Shown here: piece by piece, positions 8,614 to 17,037 of the stretch | How the letters are laid out: each line of letters opens with the position of its first letter | How positions within the stretch are numbered: position 1 is the first letter of the stretch | Assembly: GCA_036675345.1 (NCBI GenBank) | Contig: JAKFFE010000018.1 | Span: 1 to 64,000 of the forward strand | DNA from: JALYOC01 sp036675345 | GTDB taxonomy: Bacteria; Myxococcota; Myxococcia; Myxococcales; Myxococcaceae | Reading direction: 5' to 3' | DNA length: 64,000 nt | Position numbers and translations under genes: made by a program | The notes under the pieces: model-generated | Database searches by the model: none | The model's input: only the letters and a program-made list of their open reading frames with translations | What the model was told of the DNA's origin: nothing

Positions 8614-10073
8614 CGGGTCGCCTCCTCGCGCAGCCGGGAGATCAGCTTGTCGATGAAGCCACCGAACGCTCCGTTGCTCATCACCAGGATCACATCTCCC
8701 TTGGTGGCGCCCTGGGCTACCGTCTCCACCAGCCGAGGCACGTCGGTGTCGCCGTCGGCGTCGATCCCCTGCTTCTTCAGATCCTCCACCAGCCGGGTGA
8801 CATCCAGCTCCTCTCCCGAGGGGATCTTGTCGTGGCGCTCCGGGACCTTGATCGTCGCCCGGTCCGCGTCGGCGAAGGAGTGCGCGTACTCCTCCTGGTG
8901 GATGTTGCGGCGGCTGGTGTTGGAGCGGGGCTCGAACACCGCCCACACCCGGCGCCCCGGATAGCGTCCCTTGACCGCAGAGAGCGTCTCCCGGACCGCG
9001 GTGGGGTGGTGGGCGAAGTCGTCCAGCACCAGCACCCCGTTCACCTCCGCCCGCTCCTCCTGGCGGCGCTTCACCCCGCGGAAGGTGGCCAACCCGTCGC
9101 GCAATTGAGCGAAGGACAGCCCCAGCCCGCGGCAGGCGGCGATCACCCCCAGCGCGTTCTCCACGTTGTGGGCCCCGCCCATCGGCAGCAGCAGCTCGCC
9201 CAGGGACACCCCGTCCTCCAGGACCTCGAAGCGCGCGCCCTCCGGACCGAAGCGCAGCTTGGCCGGGACGTAGTCCGCCTGCGCGCCCTCCTGCCCGCGG
9301 TAGGTCCGCACCCGGGCCTGGCCTGCCCGGGCCAGCTGGATCGCGTTGGGGTAGGCGGTGGACACCGCCAGGGTGCCGCCGGCGGGAATGATCCCCACCA
9401 GCTTCTGGAAGGAAGCCTCGTAGTGGGGCAGATCGCGGTAGATGTCCGCGTGATCGAACTCCACGCTGGTGAGGATCACCGTGCGCGGCTGGTAGTGGAG
9501 GAACTTGGGGCCCTTGTCGAAGTAGGCGGTGTCGTACTCGTCGCCCTCCACCACGAACTCCGGGCCCTTCCCCAGCCGGTAGTTGCCCGAGTAGTTCTGG
9601 GTCACCCCGCCGACCAGAAACGACGGGTCGCGCCCCGCCTCCGCCAGCACATGCGCGATCATCGCCGAGGTGGTGGTCTTCCCGTGCGTCCCGGCGACCA
9701 CCACCGAGTGGCGCGGCTTGAGGAACAGCTCGCCCAGCGCCGCGGGGAAGCTCATCTGGGGCAGCTTGCGCTCGCGCACCGCGGTGGCCTCCGGGTTCAC
9801 CCGGCGGATCACATTGCCGATGATCACCAGGTCCGGCTTGGCCAGGTCCAGGTTCTCCGGACGGTAGGGGGTCATCGCCCCGATCCCCCAGGTCTTGAGC
9901 ATGTCGCTCATCGGCGGGTACAGGTTCTCGTCGCTGCCGGTGACCTCGAAGCCGGCCGCCTTGAGCATCCCGGCAAACGAGCCCATCCCGGTGCCGCCCA
10001 CCCCCACCAGGTGGATGCGGCGGATCTTCGAAGGATCAATCGAGTGGACGATGTTGCCGTTGTCGTCGGCCAT
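8610..10073 (-). CDS. mpl: UDP-N-acetylmuramate:tripeptide ligase (Mpl)
   Basis: 487 aa Mur-ligase-family enzyme. The N-terminal Rossmann segment is HLVGVGGTGMGSFAG, the ATP loop is GTHGKTTT (128-135), followed by EGDEYDTAYFD, which is characteristic of Mpl rather than MurC, and DDFAHHPTAVRETL in the C-terminal domain. Mpl attaches recycled L-Ala-D-Glu-meso-DAP tripeptide to UDP-MurNAc in the cytoplasm. The operon also encodes an LD-carboxypeptidase that makes tripeptide from tetrapeptide, which supports a peptidoglycan-recycling role. The ATG at 10073 sits 10 bp after the hydrolase stop, and the protein begins with a normal Mpl N-terminus. Confidence 0.92.
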   Translation of the reverse strand: MADDNGNIVHSIDPSKIRRIHLVGVGGTGMGSFAGMLKAAGFEVTGSDENLYPPMSDMLKTWGIGAMTPYRPENLDLAKPDLVIIGNVIRRVNPEATAVRERKLPQMSFPAALGELFLKPRHSVVVAGTHGKTTTSAMIAHVLAEAGRDPSFLVGGVTQNYSGNYRLGKGPEFVVEGDEYDTAYFDKGPKFLHYQPRTVILTSVEFDHADIYRDLPHYEASFQKLVGIIPAGGTLAVSTAYPNAIQLARAGQARVRTYRGQEGAQADYVPAKLRFGPEGARFEVLEDGVSLGELLLPMGGAHNVENALGVIAACRGLGLSFAQLRDGLATFRGVKRRQEERAEVNGVLVLDDFAHHPTAVRETLSAVKGRYPGRRVWAVFEPRSNTSRRNIHQEEYAHSFADADRATIKVPERHDKIPSGEELDVTRLVEDLKKQGIDADGDTDVPRLVETVAQGATKGDVILVMSNGAFGGFIDKLISRLREEATR

Positions 10074-10083
10074 GGTGTCTTCC

Positions 10084-11217
10084 CTACCCGCCAGAGAGCG
10101 TGACCGCCGCGTCGTGAAAACGCGGGCGGAATTCGCGAAGCCGCACCTCCTGCCGTCCAGGCAGGGTGCGGTTGGTGTTGAGCGCGACGACCAGCCGCCG
10201 CGAGAGATCAATCCACAGACTGGTGCCGGTGAAGCCCAGGTGCCCCACCGCCCCGGGCGCCCGCTGGCCCAGCAGCGAACCCGCCGAGGAGCCGGTCTCC
10301 GACGGGGTGTCGAAGCCCATCGCCCGGGTGCTGCCGGCCACCTTGGGATCGCGGGCCAGCACCCGGCGCCAGAGGGGAGCGGGGGCCAGCTTGGAGGCGC
10401 CGTCCAGTTCGTCCAGCACCGCCTGACCGAAGCGAGCCACGTCCGCCGCGGTGCCGAACAGTCCGGAGTGGCCGGCCACCCCGTCCAGCACAAACGCGTT
10501 GTCGTCATCCACCTCGCCAGGGCGGGAGGGCTTCTGGGGAATCGGTTCCCACATCCCCTCCTGGCCGGGCGCCGGATCGCGAGGCCGCTGCGTGCCGGTG
10601 GCGGCCAGCGGGACCTGGGGCGAGGGACGCGAGAGCGGGCGGTAATGGGAGGTCAGCCCCAGCGGCCGGGCCACCTGCGAATCGAAGACCTGGTCCAGGG
10701 TGCCGCCGCCGGCGCGGGCCAGCGCCTCGCCGAGGAGGATGAAGCCCACGTCGCTGTAGACCGCCTTCTCACCGATGGGGCGGGAGAGCGGCATCTGCTT
10801 GGCCGCGCGCACCACCTCCGCGCGGACCTCGGCGCGGGCGGCGGGGGAACAGTCGGGGTCGAGCAGCTCGGGGACGTGCAGCATCACGGGTGCGAAGAAG
10901 GGGACGAACGCCGGCAGACCGGAGCGGTGATAGAGCAGGTCCGCCAGGGTGATGCCGGAGAGCGCGGCCGGACTGTCCGGAAGAAAGCGCGCCAGCGGAG
11001 CCTCGGGCCCCACCTTCCCCTGCGCCCACAGGGCAAGGAAGACCGCGGTGGTGCCGATCGTCTTGGAGATCGAGGACAGGTCGTAGTGGGTCTCGGCCGT
11101 GGCCCCGCCCGAGCTGCCCTCGAAGACCGTGGCCCCGTCGCGCAGCACCACCGCCTGGCCGGAGGGGAACACGCCCTGGGCCACCGCCTCGTCCAACATC
11201 GTCTGCAGGGGACTCAC
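10084..11217 (-). CDS. Serine beta-lactamase-fold hydrolase (class C/PBP4*-like)
   Basis: 377 aa. The SxxK motif is S49-I-S-K52 in DLSSISKT, the YxN-like motif reads YSDVG (the asparagine position is Asp), and the C-terminal region has HLGFTGTSLWID, matching the HxG segment of this family. No signal peptide is visible, so it is probably cytoplasmic or exported atypically. Such proteins are D-alanyl carboxypeptidases, esterases or amidases rather than true beta-lactamases. It starts at GTG (11217), overlapping the LD-carboxypeptidase stop as GTGA, so the two are coupled. It probably acts on muropeptides, inferred from the operon. Confidence 0.88.
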   Translation of the reverse strand: MSPLQTMLDEAVAQGVFPSGQAVVLRDGATVFEGSSGGATAETHYDLSSISKTIGTTAVFLALWAQGKVGPEAPLARFLPDSPAALSGITLADLLYHRSGLPAFVPFFAPVMLHVPELLDPDCSPAARAEVRAEVVRAAKQMPLSRPIGEKAVYSDVGFILLGEALARAGGGTLDQVFDSQVARPLGLTSHYRPLSRPSPQVPLAATGTQRPRDPAPGQEGMWEPIPQKPSRPGEVDDDNAFVLDGVAGHSGLFGTAADVARFGQAVLDELDGASKLAPAPLWRRVLARDPKVAGSTRAMGFDTPSETGSSAGSLLGQRAPGAVGHLGFTGTSLWIDLSRRLVVALNTNRTLPGRQEVRLREFRPRFHDAAVTLSGG

Positions 11218-12134
11218 GTCAGGAAGGCTCCGGTGGTGGCGCTCTCCAGGAACTCCAGCCGGCGCGCGGTGGCGTCCAGCCGGACCTTCACTCCCAGAGG
11301 GACCGCCAGATTGATGGTGCCGTGACCGATGGAGAAGCCCGCCGCGCAGGGCAGTCCCTCGGCGCGGGCCAGCTCCACCAGGATCTGGGCGCTGGTGTGG
11401 CTGCCGTTGGGTTCATCGCAGCCGGTGAACTCGCCGAGCACGATGCCCGCCAGGTCCTTGAACACCCCCGCCAGCTTCAGATGGGTCCACATCCGATCCA
11501 GCCGGTAGGGCCGTTCGCCCACGTCTTCCAACAGCAACACCGCCCCGCGCAGGTCGGGCAGGTACGGGGTGCCGATCAGGCGGGAGAACACCGAGAGGTT
11601 GCCGCCCAGCAGGCGCCCTTCGACATGGCCGGAGACGTAGGTCTCGGTGCCGGTGAGCGGAGAGACCGCCGAGCGGGACTCCAGCACCTCCCACAGCCGC
11701 TCCACCACCTGCGGCGGGCTGCGGCCCAGCTGGGTGAGCACCGGCCCGTGGATGCTGACCCGGCCCAGGGTCTGCCAGGCGCAGTGCAGCGCGGTGATGT
11801 CGGAGAAGCCGACCAGCGGCTTGAGCGGGAAGGTGGAGGGATCGAGCCGGGAGAGCAGCCGCATCGCCCCGTAGCCCCCGCGGGCGCAGAACACCGCCCG
11901 GGTGTTGGGATCGGCGCACGCGGAGACCAGCTCCGAGAGGCGGCGTTGGTCGTCCCCGGCCAGGTAGAGCGCCTGGGAGAAAATGTCCTCGTTGAAGGAC
12001 GGTTGGTAGCGCGAGCGGAGCACGCCCAGGCCCACGTCAAACCCCTCGCGGTCGAACGGCCCGGCGGGCGCGACGATCGAGACCTTGTCAGAGGGAGCCA
12101 GCGGCGACGGCTTCGAACCCACGGCGGAGGTCAT
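11214..12134 (-). CDS. ldcA: LD-carboxypeptidase, peptidase S66 (LdcA-like)
   Basis: 306 aa from the ATG at 12134; a GTG 21 bp further upstream is possible. S66 signatures are visible: APAGPF near the N-terminus, the FCARGGYGAMRLL loop, the nucleophile Ser in VGFSDITALH, Glu in GCDEP and His in IGHGTINLAVPLG. The family cleaves the L,D bond of murein tetrapeptide to give tripeptide in the cytoplasm, or acts on microcin-type nucleotides (MccF branch). First gene of a five-gene leftward operon with overlapping or close-set genes. Its start is only 40 bp from the divergent membrane-protein start, so promoters must overlap coding DNA. Confidence 0.9.
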   Translation of the reverse strand: MTSAVGSKPSPLAPSDKVSIVAPAGPFDREGFDVGLGVLRSRYQPSFNEDIFSQALYLAGDDQRRLSELVSACADPNTRAVFCARGGYGAMRLLSRLDPSTFPLKPLVGFSDITALHCAWQTLGRVSIHGPVLTQLGRSPPQVVERLWEVLESRSAVSPLTGTETYVSGHVEGRLLGGNLSVFSRLIGTPYLPDLRGAVLLLEDVGERPYRLDRMWTHLKLAGVFKDLAGIVLGEFTGCDEPNGSHTSAQILVELARAEGLPCAAGFSIGHGTINLAVPLGVKVRLDATARRLEFLESATTGAFLT

Positions 12135-12174
12135 AACACCCGGACGGGCGAGCACCGTAAGCTTCGAGGCGCCG

Positions 12175-13002
12175 ATGCAATCGACTCCCCTGCCCGCCCC
12201 CCGAAGAAGGTTCCGGATTCCCTGGGGGCTGCTGCTGGCCCTGGCCGCCTACTACGGGCTGGTCACCCTCTACGTGAACGTTCAGTACTGGCAGTCGCCT
12301 GGGTACCTTGCCGCCGAGCACGTGGTGCAGGCCGACCGGCTGCTGGGCCGGGAGGACGGACGGGACGCGAACCAGGAGGCGCTGACCGAGGCCTACGACC
12401 ACTACCTGGAGGCCGCCCGGCTGATGCCCCAGGAGGCGTGGCTCCACAAGAAGCTGGAGACGCTGAACTGGAGGTTCGACGGCAGGGGCTGGGAGGTCCC
12501 GCTGGAGCTGAGGAGGAGAGCCGACGCGCTGGGCCTGGTCTGGCAGAGGATCGCCACCGCCCAGAAGCCGATCATGGCGGTGGGAGTGAGGGACCGGGGC
12601 TGGGACCCGGACTCGCTGCTCAATGGCCCGGGAAGGGCGTTCGCCTGGTCGCTGGTGGGCGCGTTCGGCATCGTGGTGATCTGGGCGCAGGTGACCTTCA
12701 ACGCGAAGCGGGTCCGAGCCAGGGAACACGAGGCCGACCTGCAGCAGCAGGAGAAGGACGTCCAGGAACTGGGCCAGTGGAGGAAGGGGCTCAAGTCCAT
12801 GGCGATGGATGAGCGGACACCTCCCGAGAGAAGACCGGTCGATCAGGAGCCGGAGGAGGACCGGACCCCTCCCGAGAGACGACCGGCGAGGAAGGTCGCA
12901 GGTCCCGCGCGCCCCGGTGGCCAGGCCAGGACCGGGCCCGCCGCGAGGAGGCCGGAGGGAGCTCCCCGGCAGAAGCGCCCTCCCCGCCCGCCGGAGGAGT
13001 GA
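12175..13002 (+). CDS. Predicted membrane protein of unknown function
   Basis: 275 aa from the ATG at 12175. An earlier in-frame ATG (12085) would overlap ldcA by 50 bp and adds 30 unlikely residues. One transmembrane helix at about 15-35 (WGLLLALAAYYGLVTLYV) and a second near 160-180 (FAWSLVGAFGIVVIWAQV) flank a ~120-residue helical segment, perhaps TPR-like (EALTEAYDHYLEAARLMPQEAWLHKKL). The C-terminal ~90 residues are a charged, proline-rich cytoplasmic tail containing two copies of RTPPERRP. I do not recognise a family. It ends 1 bp from the convergent rsmB stop. Confidence 0.75.
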   Translation: MQSTPLPAPRRRFRIPWGLLLALAAYYGLVTLYVNVQYWQSPGYLAAEHVVQADRLLGREDGRDANQEALTEAYDHYLEAARLMPQEAWLHKKLETLNWRFDGRGWEVPLELRRRADALGLVWQRIATAQKPIMAVGVRDRGWDPDSLLNGPGRAFAWSLVGAFGIVVIWAQVTFNAKRVRAREHEADLQQQEKDVQELGQWRKGLKSMAMDERTPPERRPVDQEPEEDRTPPERRPARKVAGPARPGGQARTGPAARRPEGAPRQKRPPRPPEE

Positions 13003-13003
13003 C

Positions 13004-14251
13004 TCAGGCCCGTTGGAGAACGGCGCCGAAGAAGCAGTCGGTGCCGTGCAAGTGGGGCGCGGGGCGGAAGAACCCGTCGCGAAGCAGGGACGGGTCGACG
13101 GAGAGGGGGAGGAGGGAAAAGCCGGGCGTCGAGGCGAGGAATCGAGAGACTACCGCCTCGTTCTCCTCCCGGGTGAAGGTGCAGGTGCCGTAGACCAGCT
13201 GGCCTCCGGAACGGACATGGGAAGCAGAGCGGGCGAGGATCTCCGACTGGAGCCCGGCCATCTGGGAGACGATCTGCGGCTGCAACCGCCAGCGGACGTC
13301 GGGCCCCCGCCGCAGGGTGCCCAGCTCCGAGCAGGGGGCATCCACCAACACCCGGTCCGCCAGCAGGTCCGAGGGGATCCCGCCCCAGAGAATCCGCACG
13401 CAGGTGGCGCCCGCCCGGGCGGCGCGGACCTCCAGCCGGCGCAGCTTCTCCAGCTCCGGGTCCCAGGCGTAGACGGTGCCCTGGTTCTGGAGCGCCGAGG
13501 CCAGCTGCAGGGTCTTCCCCCCTGCCCCGGCACAGGTGTCCAGGATCACCTCTCCGGGCCGGGCCTGGACCAGCCCGCCCAAAAGCTGGCTGCCCTCGTC
13601 CTGGACCTCGAACCAGCCGTCGTGCTGAGCCGAGGTCCCCAGGAGGTTGGCCCGGCCCTGGACCACCAGCCCGTCAGGAGCGAAGCGGCAGGGCGTCGTA
13701 GAAACACCGTCTTCGAGGAGACGGGCGGCCAGCTGCTCCCGGGAGCAGCGAAGGCGATTGGCGCGGAGGACCACCGGGCCAGGGACATTCATCGAGGCCG
13801 CGACATGGGAGGCAGAAGCGCCGAATGCGGCGCCGAGCTGGTCGGCGATCCAGTCCGGGAAGGAGTAGCGAACGGCAAAATCCGAGAGGTCGGACGGAGA
13901 GGAGGTCGGAAGCGGGCATCCGAGGAGGCGCGAGGCCTCTGAGGCGTCCAGGCCACCCAGTCGGTGGATCAGGGCGAAGAGGAGGGACGCCGGGTCGGTG
14001 GAACCCCAATCACCCTCCCCCAGCTCCGCTGCCAGCCGCCGACGCCACAGGCCCACCCCGAACAAAGACTCCGCCGCCACCCGCCGCTGGGGAGCCGTCC
14101 ACCCGCGGTTCCCTCGAAGGAGGCGGTCCAGGACCCGCTCTGCGGGTGAACCTTCCAGCACCCGCCGCACTCCGGTCAGCACCGCCTCCGCAATGCCCTC
14201 CAGCGCCTGCCAGGGAATCTCCTTCAGCCGGCTCTCAGGATCGATCGTCAC
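13004..14251 (-). CDS. rsmB: RsmB/NOL1-NOP2-sun family RNA (cytosine-5) methyltransferase
   Basis: 415 aa. An N-terminal NusB-like helical region is followed by the SAM-dependent Rossmann methyltransferase: DTCAGAGGKTLQLA (SAM loop), VDAPCSELGTLRRGPDVRW with one catalytic cysteine (PCS) and YGTCTF with the second. It should methylate C5 of a cytosine in rRNA (C967 of 16S rRNA for RsmB). The start is GTG (14251). A promoter with perfect TTGACA begins 3 bp away on the other strand for tRNA-Asn, so the two genes diverge from a very compact region. Confidence 0.9.
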   Translation of the reverse strand: MTIDPESRLKEIPWQALEGIAEAVLTGVRRVLEGSPAERVLDRLLRGNRGWTAPQRRVAAESLFGVGLWRRRLAAELGEGDWGSTDPASLLFALIHRLGGLDASEASRLLGCPLPTSSPSDLSDFAVRYSFPDWIADQLGAAFGASASHVAASMNVPGPVVLRANRLRCSREQLAARLLEDGVSTTPCRFAPDGLVVQGRANLLGTSAQHDGWFEVQDEGSQLLGGLVQARPGEVILDTCAGAGGKTLQLASALQNQGTVYAWDPELEKLRRLEVRAARAGATCVRILWGGIPSDLLADRVLVDAPCSELGTLRRGPDVRWRLQPQIVSQMAGLQSEILARSASHVRSGGQLVYGTCTFTREENEAVVSRFLASTPGFSLLPLSVDPSLLRDGFFRPAPHLHGTDCFFGAVLQRA

Positions 14252-14253
14252 GG

Positions 14254-14282
14254 TTGACAGGGGGCGAAGGCTTCCTTAAAAG
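14254..14282 (+). promoter_or_regulatory. Sigma70-type promoter of tRNA-Asn
   Basis: TTGACA at 14254-14259 (perfect -35) and TAAAAG at 14277-14282 (four of six) are separated by exactly 17 bp. The predicted start near 14289 is about 22 bp before the tRNA 5' end. Confidence 0.8.
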
Positions 14283-14310
14283 ACCCCGCCTTCGCAGCAG
14301 CAGCACATAT

Positions 14311-14383
14311 TCCCTGATAGCTCAGTTGGTAGAGCGGGTGACTGTTAATCACCATGTCCCAGGTTCGAGTCCTGGTCAGGGAG
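14311..14383 (+). tRNA. tRNA-Asn (GTT)
   Basis: 73 nt that fold as a full cloverleaf. The acceptor stem is TCCCTGA/TCAGGGA, the D arm GCTC...GAGC, the anticodon stem GGTGA/TCACC with loop CTGTTAA (anticodon GTT), and the T arm CCAGG-TTCGAGT-CCTGG. Discriminator base is G and CCA is not encoded. A sigma70-type promoter lies upstream and a 12-bp hairpin with T-run downstream. The accessory region begins just after this gene, as expected for a tRNA used as an integration site, but the second copy of the 3' end was not found. Confidence 0.98.
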
Positions 14384-14389
14384 CATTCA

Positions 14390-14422
14390 AGCGGGGTCGC
14401 GGAAACGCGACCCCGCTCTTTT
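14390..14422 (+). terminator. Intrinsic terminator of tRNA-Asn
   Basis: A perfect 12-bp stem (14390-14401 with 14406-14417, AGCGGGGTCGCG) is closed by a GAAA tetraloop and followed by CTTTTA, 7 nt after the tRNA 3' end. This is a textbook rho-independent terminator. Confidence 0.9.
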
Positions 14423-14663
14423 AGCAGAGCGGCCTCGGAGAGCGATCTTCGGGGCCGCTGCGCTTCTCCCCCACGTTTCCGCGACCTTCGACGCTCCGCG
14501 AGCACGTGGACAGCGTTCGCGCAGAGAGCACCGCGGGCGTGACGGAGCGCGCGCCGAGGGCTCTCTGGACGGCGTTCGCTCTCTCTCTTCTGGCCGCCGG
14601 AGAGAGAGGAACCGATAGCGCTTAACAGCGGAGCCCGTTTTACCGGGGCGGAGCCGCTGACGT
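14423..14663. other. Non-coding left margin of the accessory region
   Basis: 241 bp with no gene. It contains a 9-bp hairpin, CTCTCTCTC/GAGAGAGAG (14579-14587 with 14600-14608), extended by GTTC/GAAC, which may end the leftward defence operon. No integrase fragment or repeat of the tRNA end was seen. Confidence 0.5.
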
Positions 14664-15656
14664 TTAACTGGCCAGCGCATCGGCGGTCACCGTCGACGTG
14701 GCGAAGGGGCACAGCGCGGGCGCGCAGCCCGCGCACGGAGCTGCGCGTCCCGAGCAAGCGTCCCCTCGCGCCACGCGGTTGGACTTCGAGCAAAACGCGT
14801 AGAGGGCCTGCTGCACGAGCCTCGGCGAGTAGCTCGGCAGGTCCGGCCGGAACTCGCGCAGGTCGAGTTGCGCGGCCTGCTCGCGCACCCACCGCTCGCG
14901 CGCGTTGTAAGTCTTGGCGGCACCCGGCTCCCGAAGCGCGTCCACTGCACGCGCGACGTTCGTGTCCACCACGACCAGGTCGTTGCCGTCGATGTCCGGG
15001 AACCACGGCGTGAGCCCGGGAGCGAGCGCCGGCGTCGAGAGCGCGCTCACGAACATGGTGGCGAGCTTGCGCCCGACCCTGTGGACGCGCGCGAAGCGCT
15101 CCACGAGTAGCGCGGCTCGCTTCGTTGGCGAGGCCTCGTCGCGGCAGACCTCGGCGAGCACCTCCCGCACGCCGCCGTCCTTCCAGAGCCGAAGCCACGC
15201 TGAGGTGGGCAGCTTGCCCATGTCCCCCATGCGGTTGAAGACGGCCGTTGCGTCCTTCACGTGGCAGGCAGTGCCAGGGCACCTGCCGCAGTCGACGACC
15301 TCCCCGACCTTCGCGACGTTGCAGCCCTCCTCGAACGCGTCGGCCGTGCGCAGTACGGGGCAGTCGTGCCGAGCGGTCGACCGCTTCACGAAGGCAGCGT
15401 CCGCGACCACTCGCATCGATGCGCGCGGGAGCGACCGTTGCTGCCGCATGATGACCACGTCGCGCAGGGCCTGGTACATCGAGAGGGTGACGAAGAGACG
15501 GAAAACCGCAGCGTCGTCCCCGGCCGCGAGTTGGTCCGGATCGACGGCGAAGGCTCCGACGCGGTCAGGGTCGCAGTAGAACGGAGCGCCTTGAGTCCGC
15601 CCCGCCTCGAAGTACCAGCGAACGATGGCCTTCGCTTGCGTGGGCACCCGCATCAT
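14664..15656 (-). CDS. Endonuclease III-like (HhH-GPD) Fe-S DNA glycosylase/lyase candidate
   Basis: 330 aa from tandem ATGs at 15656. The second half has helix-hairpin-helix features of Nth/MutY enzymes: HRVGRKLATMF, where K197 aligns with the catalytic lysine of Nth (GVGRKTA), and VVVDTNVARAV, where D231 aligns with the catalytic aspartate (VDTHVxR). The C-terminal C301-x6-C308-x2-C311-x4-C316 resembles the Nth cluster C-x6-C-x2-C-x5-C with one residue fewer. The first half is unlike Nth and has extra cysteines (CGRCPGTAC). It would excise bases and cut abasic DNA, perhaps modified phage bases. Last gene of the eight-gene operon, 58 bp after mcrC. Confidence 0.7.
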   Translation of the reverse strand: MMRVPTQAKAIVRWYFEAGRTQGAPFYCDPDRVGAFAVDPDQLAAGDDAAVFRLFVTLSMYQALRDVVIMRQQRSLPRASMRVVADAAFVKRSTARHDCPVLRTADAFEEGCNVAKVGEVVDCGRCPGTACHVKDATAVFNRMGDMGKLPTSAWLRLWKDGGVREVLAEVCRDEASPTKRAALLVERFARVHRVGRKLATMFVSALSTPALAPGLTPWFPDIDGNDLVVVDTNVARAVDALREPGAAKTYNARERWVREQAAQLDLREFRPDLPSYSPRLVQQALYAFCSKSNRVARGDACSGRAAPCAGCAPALCPFATSTVTADALAS

Positions 15657-15714
15657 CCATCCAACTTGGTGGGAGCACGTCGTGCGACTGCCGCGCTGAT
15701 TCGTGACTGGATCT

Positions 15715-17037
15715 TCACAGTGCTCTCGCCTGGTCAGCCCGTGACGGAACGGAAGCCGTCGCACGCGAGGCGTCGAGCGGCCACCACCGCTTGAGGGTTC
15801 CGTCGAGCAAGTCGTCCACCGGGACGCCCACGAGGCGGATTCGCACATGCTGCGTCGCTGCCGACGGCGCAAAGAGCAGCGTCGTGGCTCGTTCGAACTC
15901 GCCGCGCGCGAGCGGATGAAGGAGCACTACCTCGCGCGGCTCCGGCATCGAGTACGCCAAGCCGTAGGCCGTAAGCTGGTACAGCTCAGCCGACGACGGC
16001 GGGTTCTCGTGACGGTTCTTGTACTTCGCGTCTGCCACGGCGACGACTTGCTTGCGACGGCGAAAGACGAAGTCGGGGCGAATTGTCGGGTGGTTCCAGC
16101 CCCCAGCGTTCTCGAGGTAGCTGAACACGTCCGATCGAACGTCCTGCATTTCGATGCGCACGTCCTCTGGGCTGTGCTCCGACAAGTAGCGCCCGAGGAA
16201 ACGCTCGAAGACCATGTTCATGTTCAGCATGAAGCTGGACAGCGGCATCGATCCCGCCTCAACGTGCTGCCCAAGCCGGGCGCCGTGATGGATGAGCGCC
16301 ACCAGCGTGAGGGCGGTTCGGTAGTGGCTCGAACGACGATCGAGCCCGGAGAGCAGCGCCTCCAGCCAGTCCCCGCTGAGCGGCCGACGCTCGAGATCGC
16401 CGAAGAAGCGGTCCGCTGCGCGCGCAAGGTCGAGCCGCAGGTCGCGCGACTCCATGACCGAAGCTGCGAGGCGAAGGCCAGCGGCTAGAACCTGGTTTAA
16501 TTCGTGGTCAAGGGCCAGGTCGTCGTAGGTGCAGCGCAGGGTCGCCCGACGCGGGTGCGTCGCGATGTGGCGCAGGTCGAGGCGTCCGCGCGGCGTGGAT
16601 AGGTCCTCGTTGCGCGACTGGTAAGTCGGCAGCAGCCCGCCTCGGACGATGCGCTCGACAGCGCGGAGCAGCGAAACACCGAGGAGGTCGATGAGCCCGT
16701 GATCCGCGCCCTCGTAGGTCGTGCGTGTCTCGGTCACCAACAGGTCAGAGAGGTCGAACGCGTAAGCGACCATGCGCATCAGGTTGTCGAGGCGCAGCTT
16801 CGGCAGGATGACGAGCCGCATCGAGCTGAGGTTCACGGTGCCGATGTGCGGACCGACCGAGACCGAGAGTCCGGAGCGCAGCTCCGTGAAGCGAAGGCTC
16901 GCGCGCCCATCCAACTCGGCGATCAGCTGGCGATCGGCAGCGGAGAGCCGCACGTCGCGCAGGAGCGCTCCCCCCCCCGGGGTGTCGGGCGTGGTATTGC
17001 TCCACTCGCGGACTTGCAAGACGGGAGGCGGGGTCAC
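15715..17037 (-). CDS. mcrC: McrC-like restriction nuclease subunit
   Basis: 440 aa. The C-terminal PD-(D/E)xK nuclease core is visible: RPDFVFRRRKQVVAVADAKYKN at about residues 318-339 (quoted in part: IRPDFVF, VVAVADAKYK). N-terminal McrC features include SVGPHIGTVNLSSMRLVILPKL and DLSTPRGRLDLR. In McrBC systems McrC cuts DNA when stimulated by GTP-driven McrB that has recognised modified cytosines. It starts at GTG (17037), overlapping the mcrB stop as GTGA, so it is translationally coupled to its partner. Both catalytic acidic residues and the lysine are present, so the nuclease looks intact. Confidence 0.92.
   Translation of the reverse strand: MTPPPVLQVREWSNTTPDTPGGGALLRDVRLSAADRQLIAELDGRASLRFTELRSGLSVSVGPHIGTVNLSSMRLVILPKLRLDNLMRMVAYAFDLSDLLVTETRTTYEGADHGLIDLLGVSLLRAVERIVRGGLLPTYQSRNEDLSTPRGRLDLRHIATHPRRATLRCTYDDLALDHELNQVLAAGLRLAASVMESRDLRLDLARAADRFFGDLERRPLSGDWLEALLSGLDRRSSHYRTALTLVALIHHGARLGQHVEAGSMPLSSFMLNMNMVFERFLGRYLSEHSPEDVRIEMQDVRSDVFSYLENAGGWNHPTIRPDFVFRRRKQVVAVADAKYKNRHENPPSSAELYQLTAYGLAYSMPEPREVVLLHPLARGEFERATTLLFAPSAATQHVRIRLVGVPVDDLLDGTLKRWWPLDASRATASVPSRADQARAL

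Noticed and set aside
10084..11217. True secreted beta-lactamase conferring antibiotic resistance.
   Set aside because: No signal peptide, and the operon context (LdcA, Mpl) suggests a muropeptide-related hydrolase instead.
12085..12174. Earlier start for the membrane protein, which would overlap ldcA.
   Set aside because: The extra 30 residues are not membrane- or signal-like; the ATG at 12175 leads directly into basic residues and a helix.
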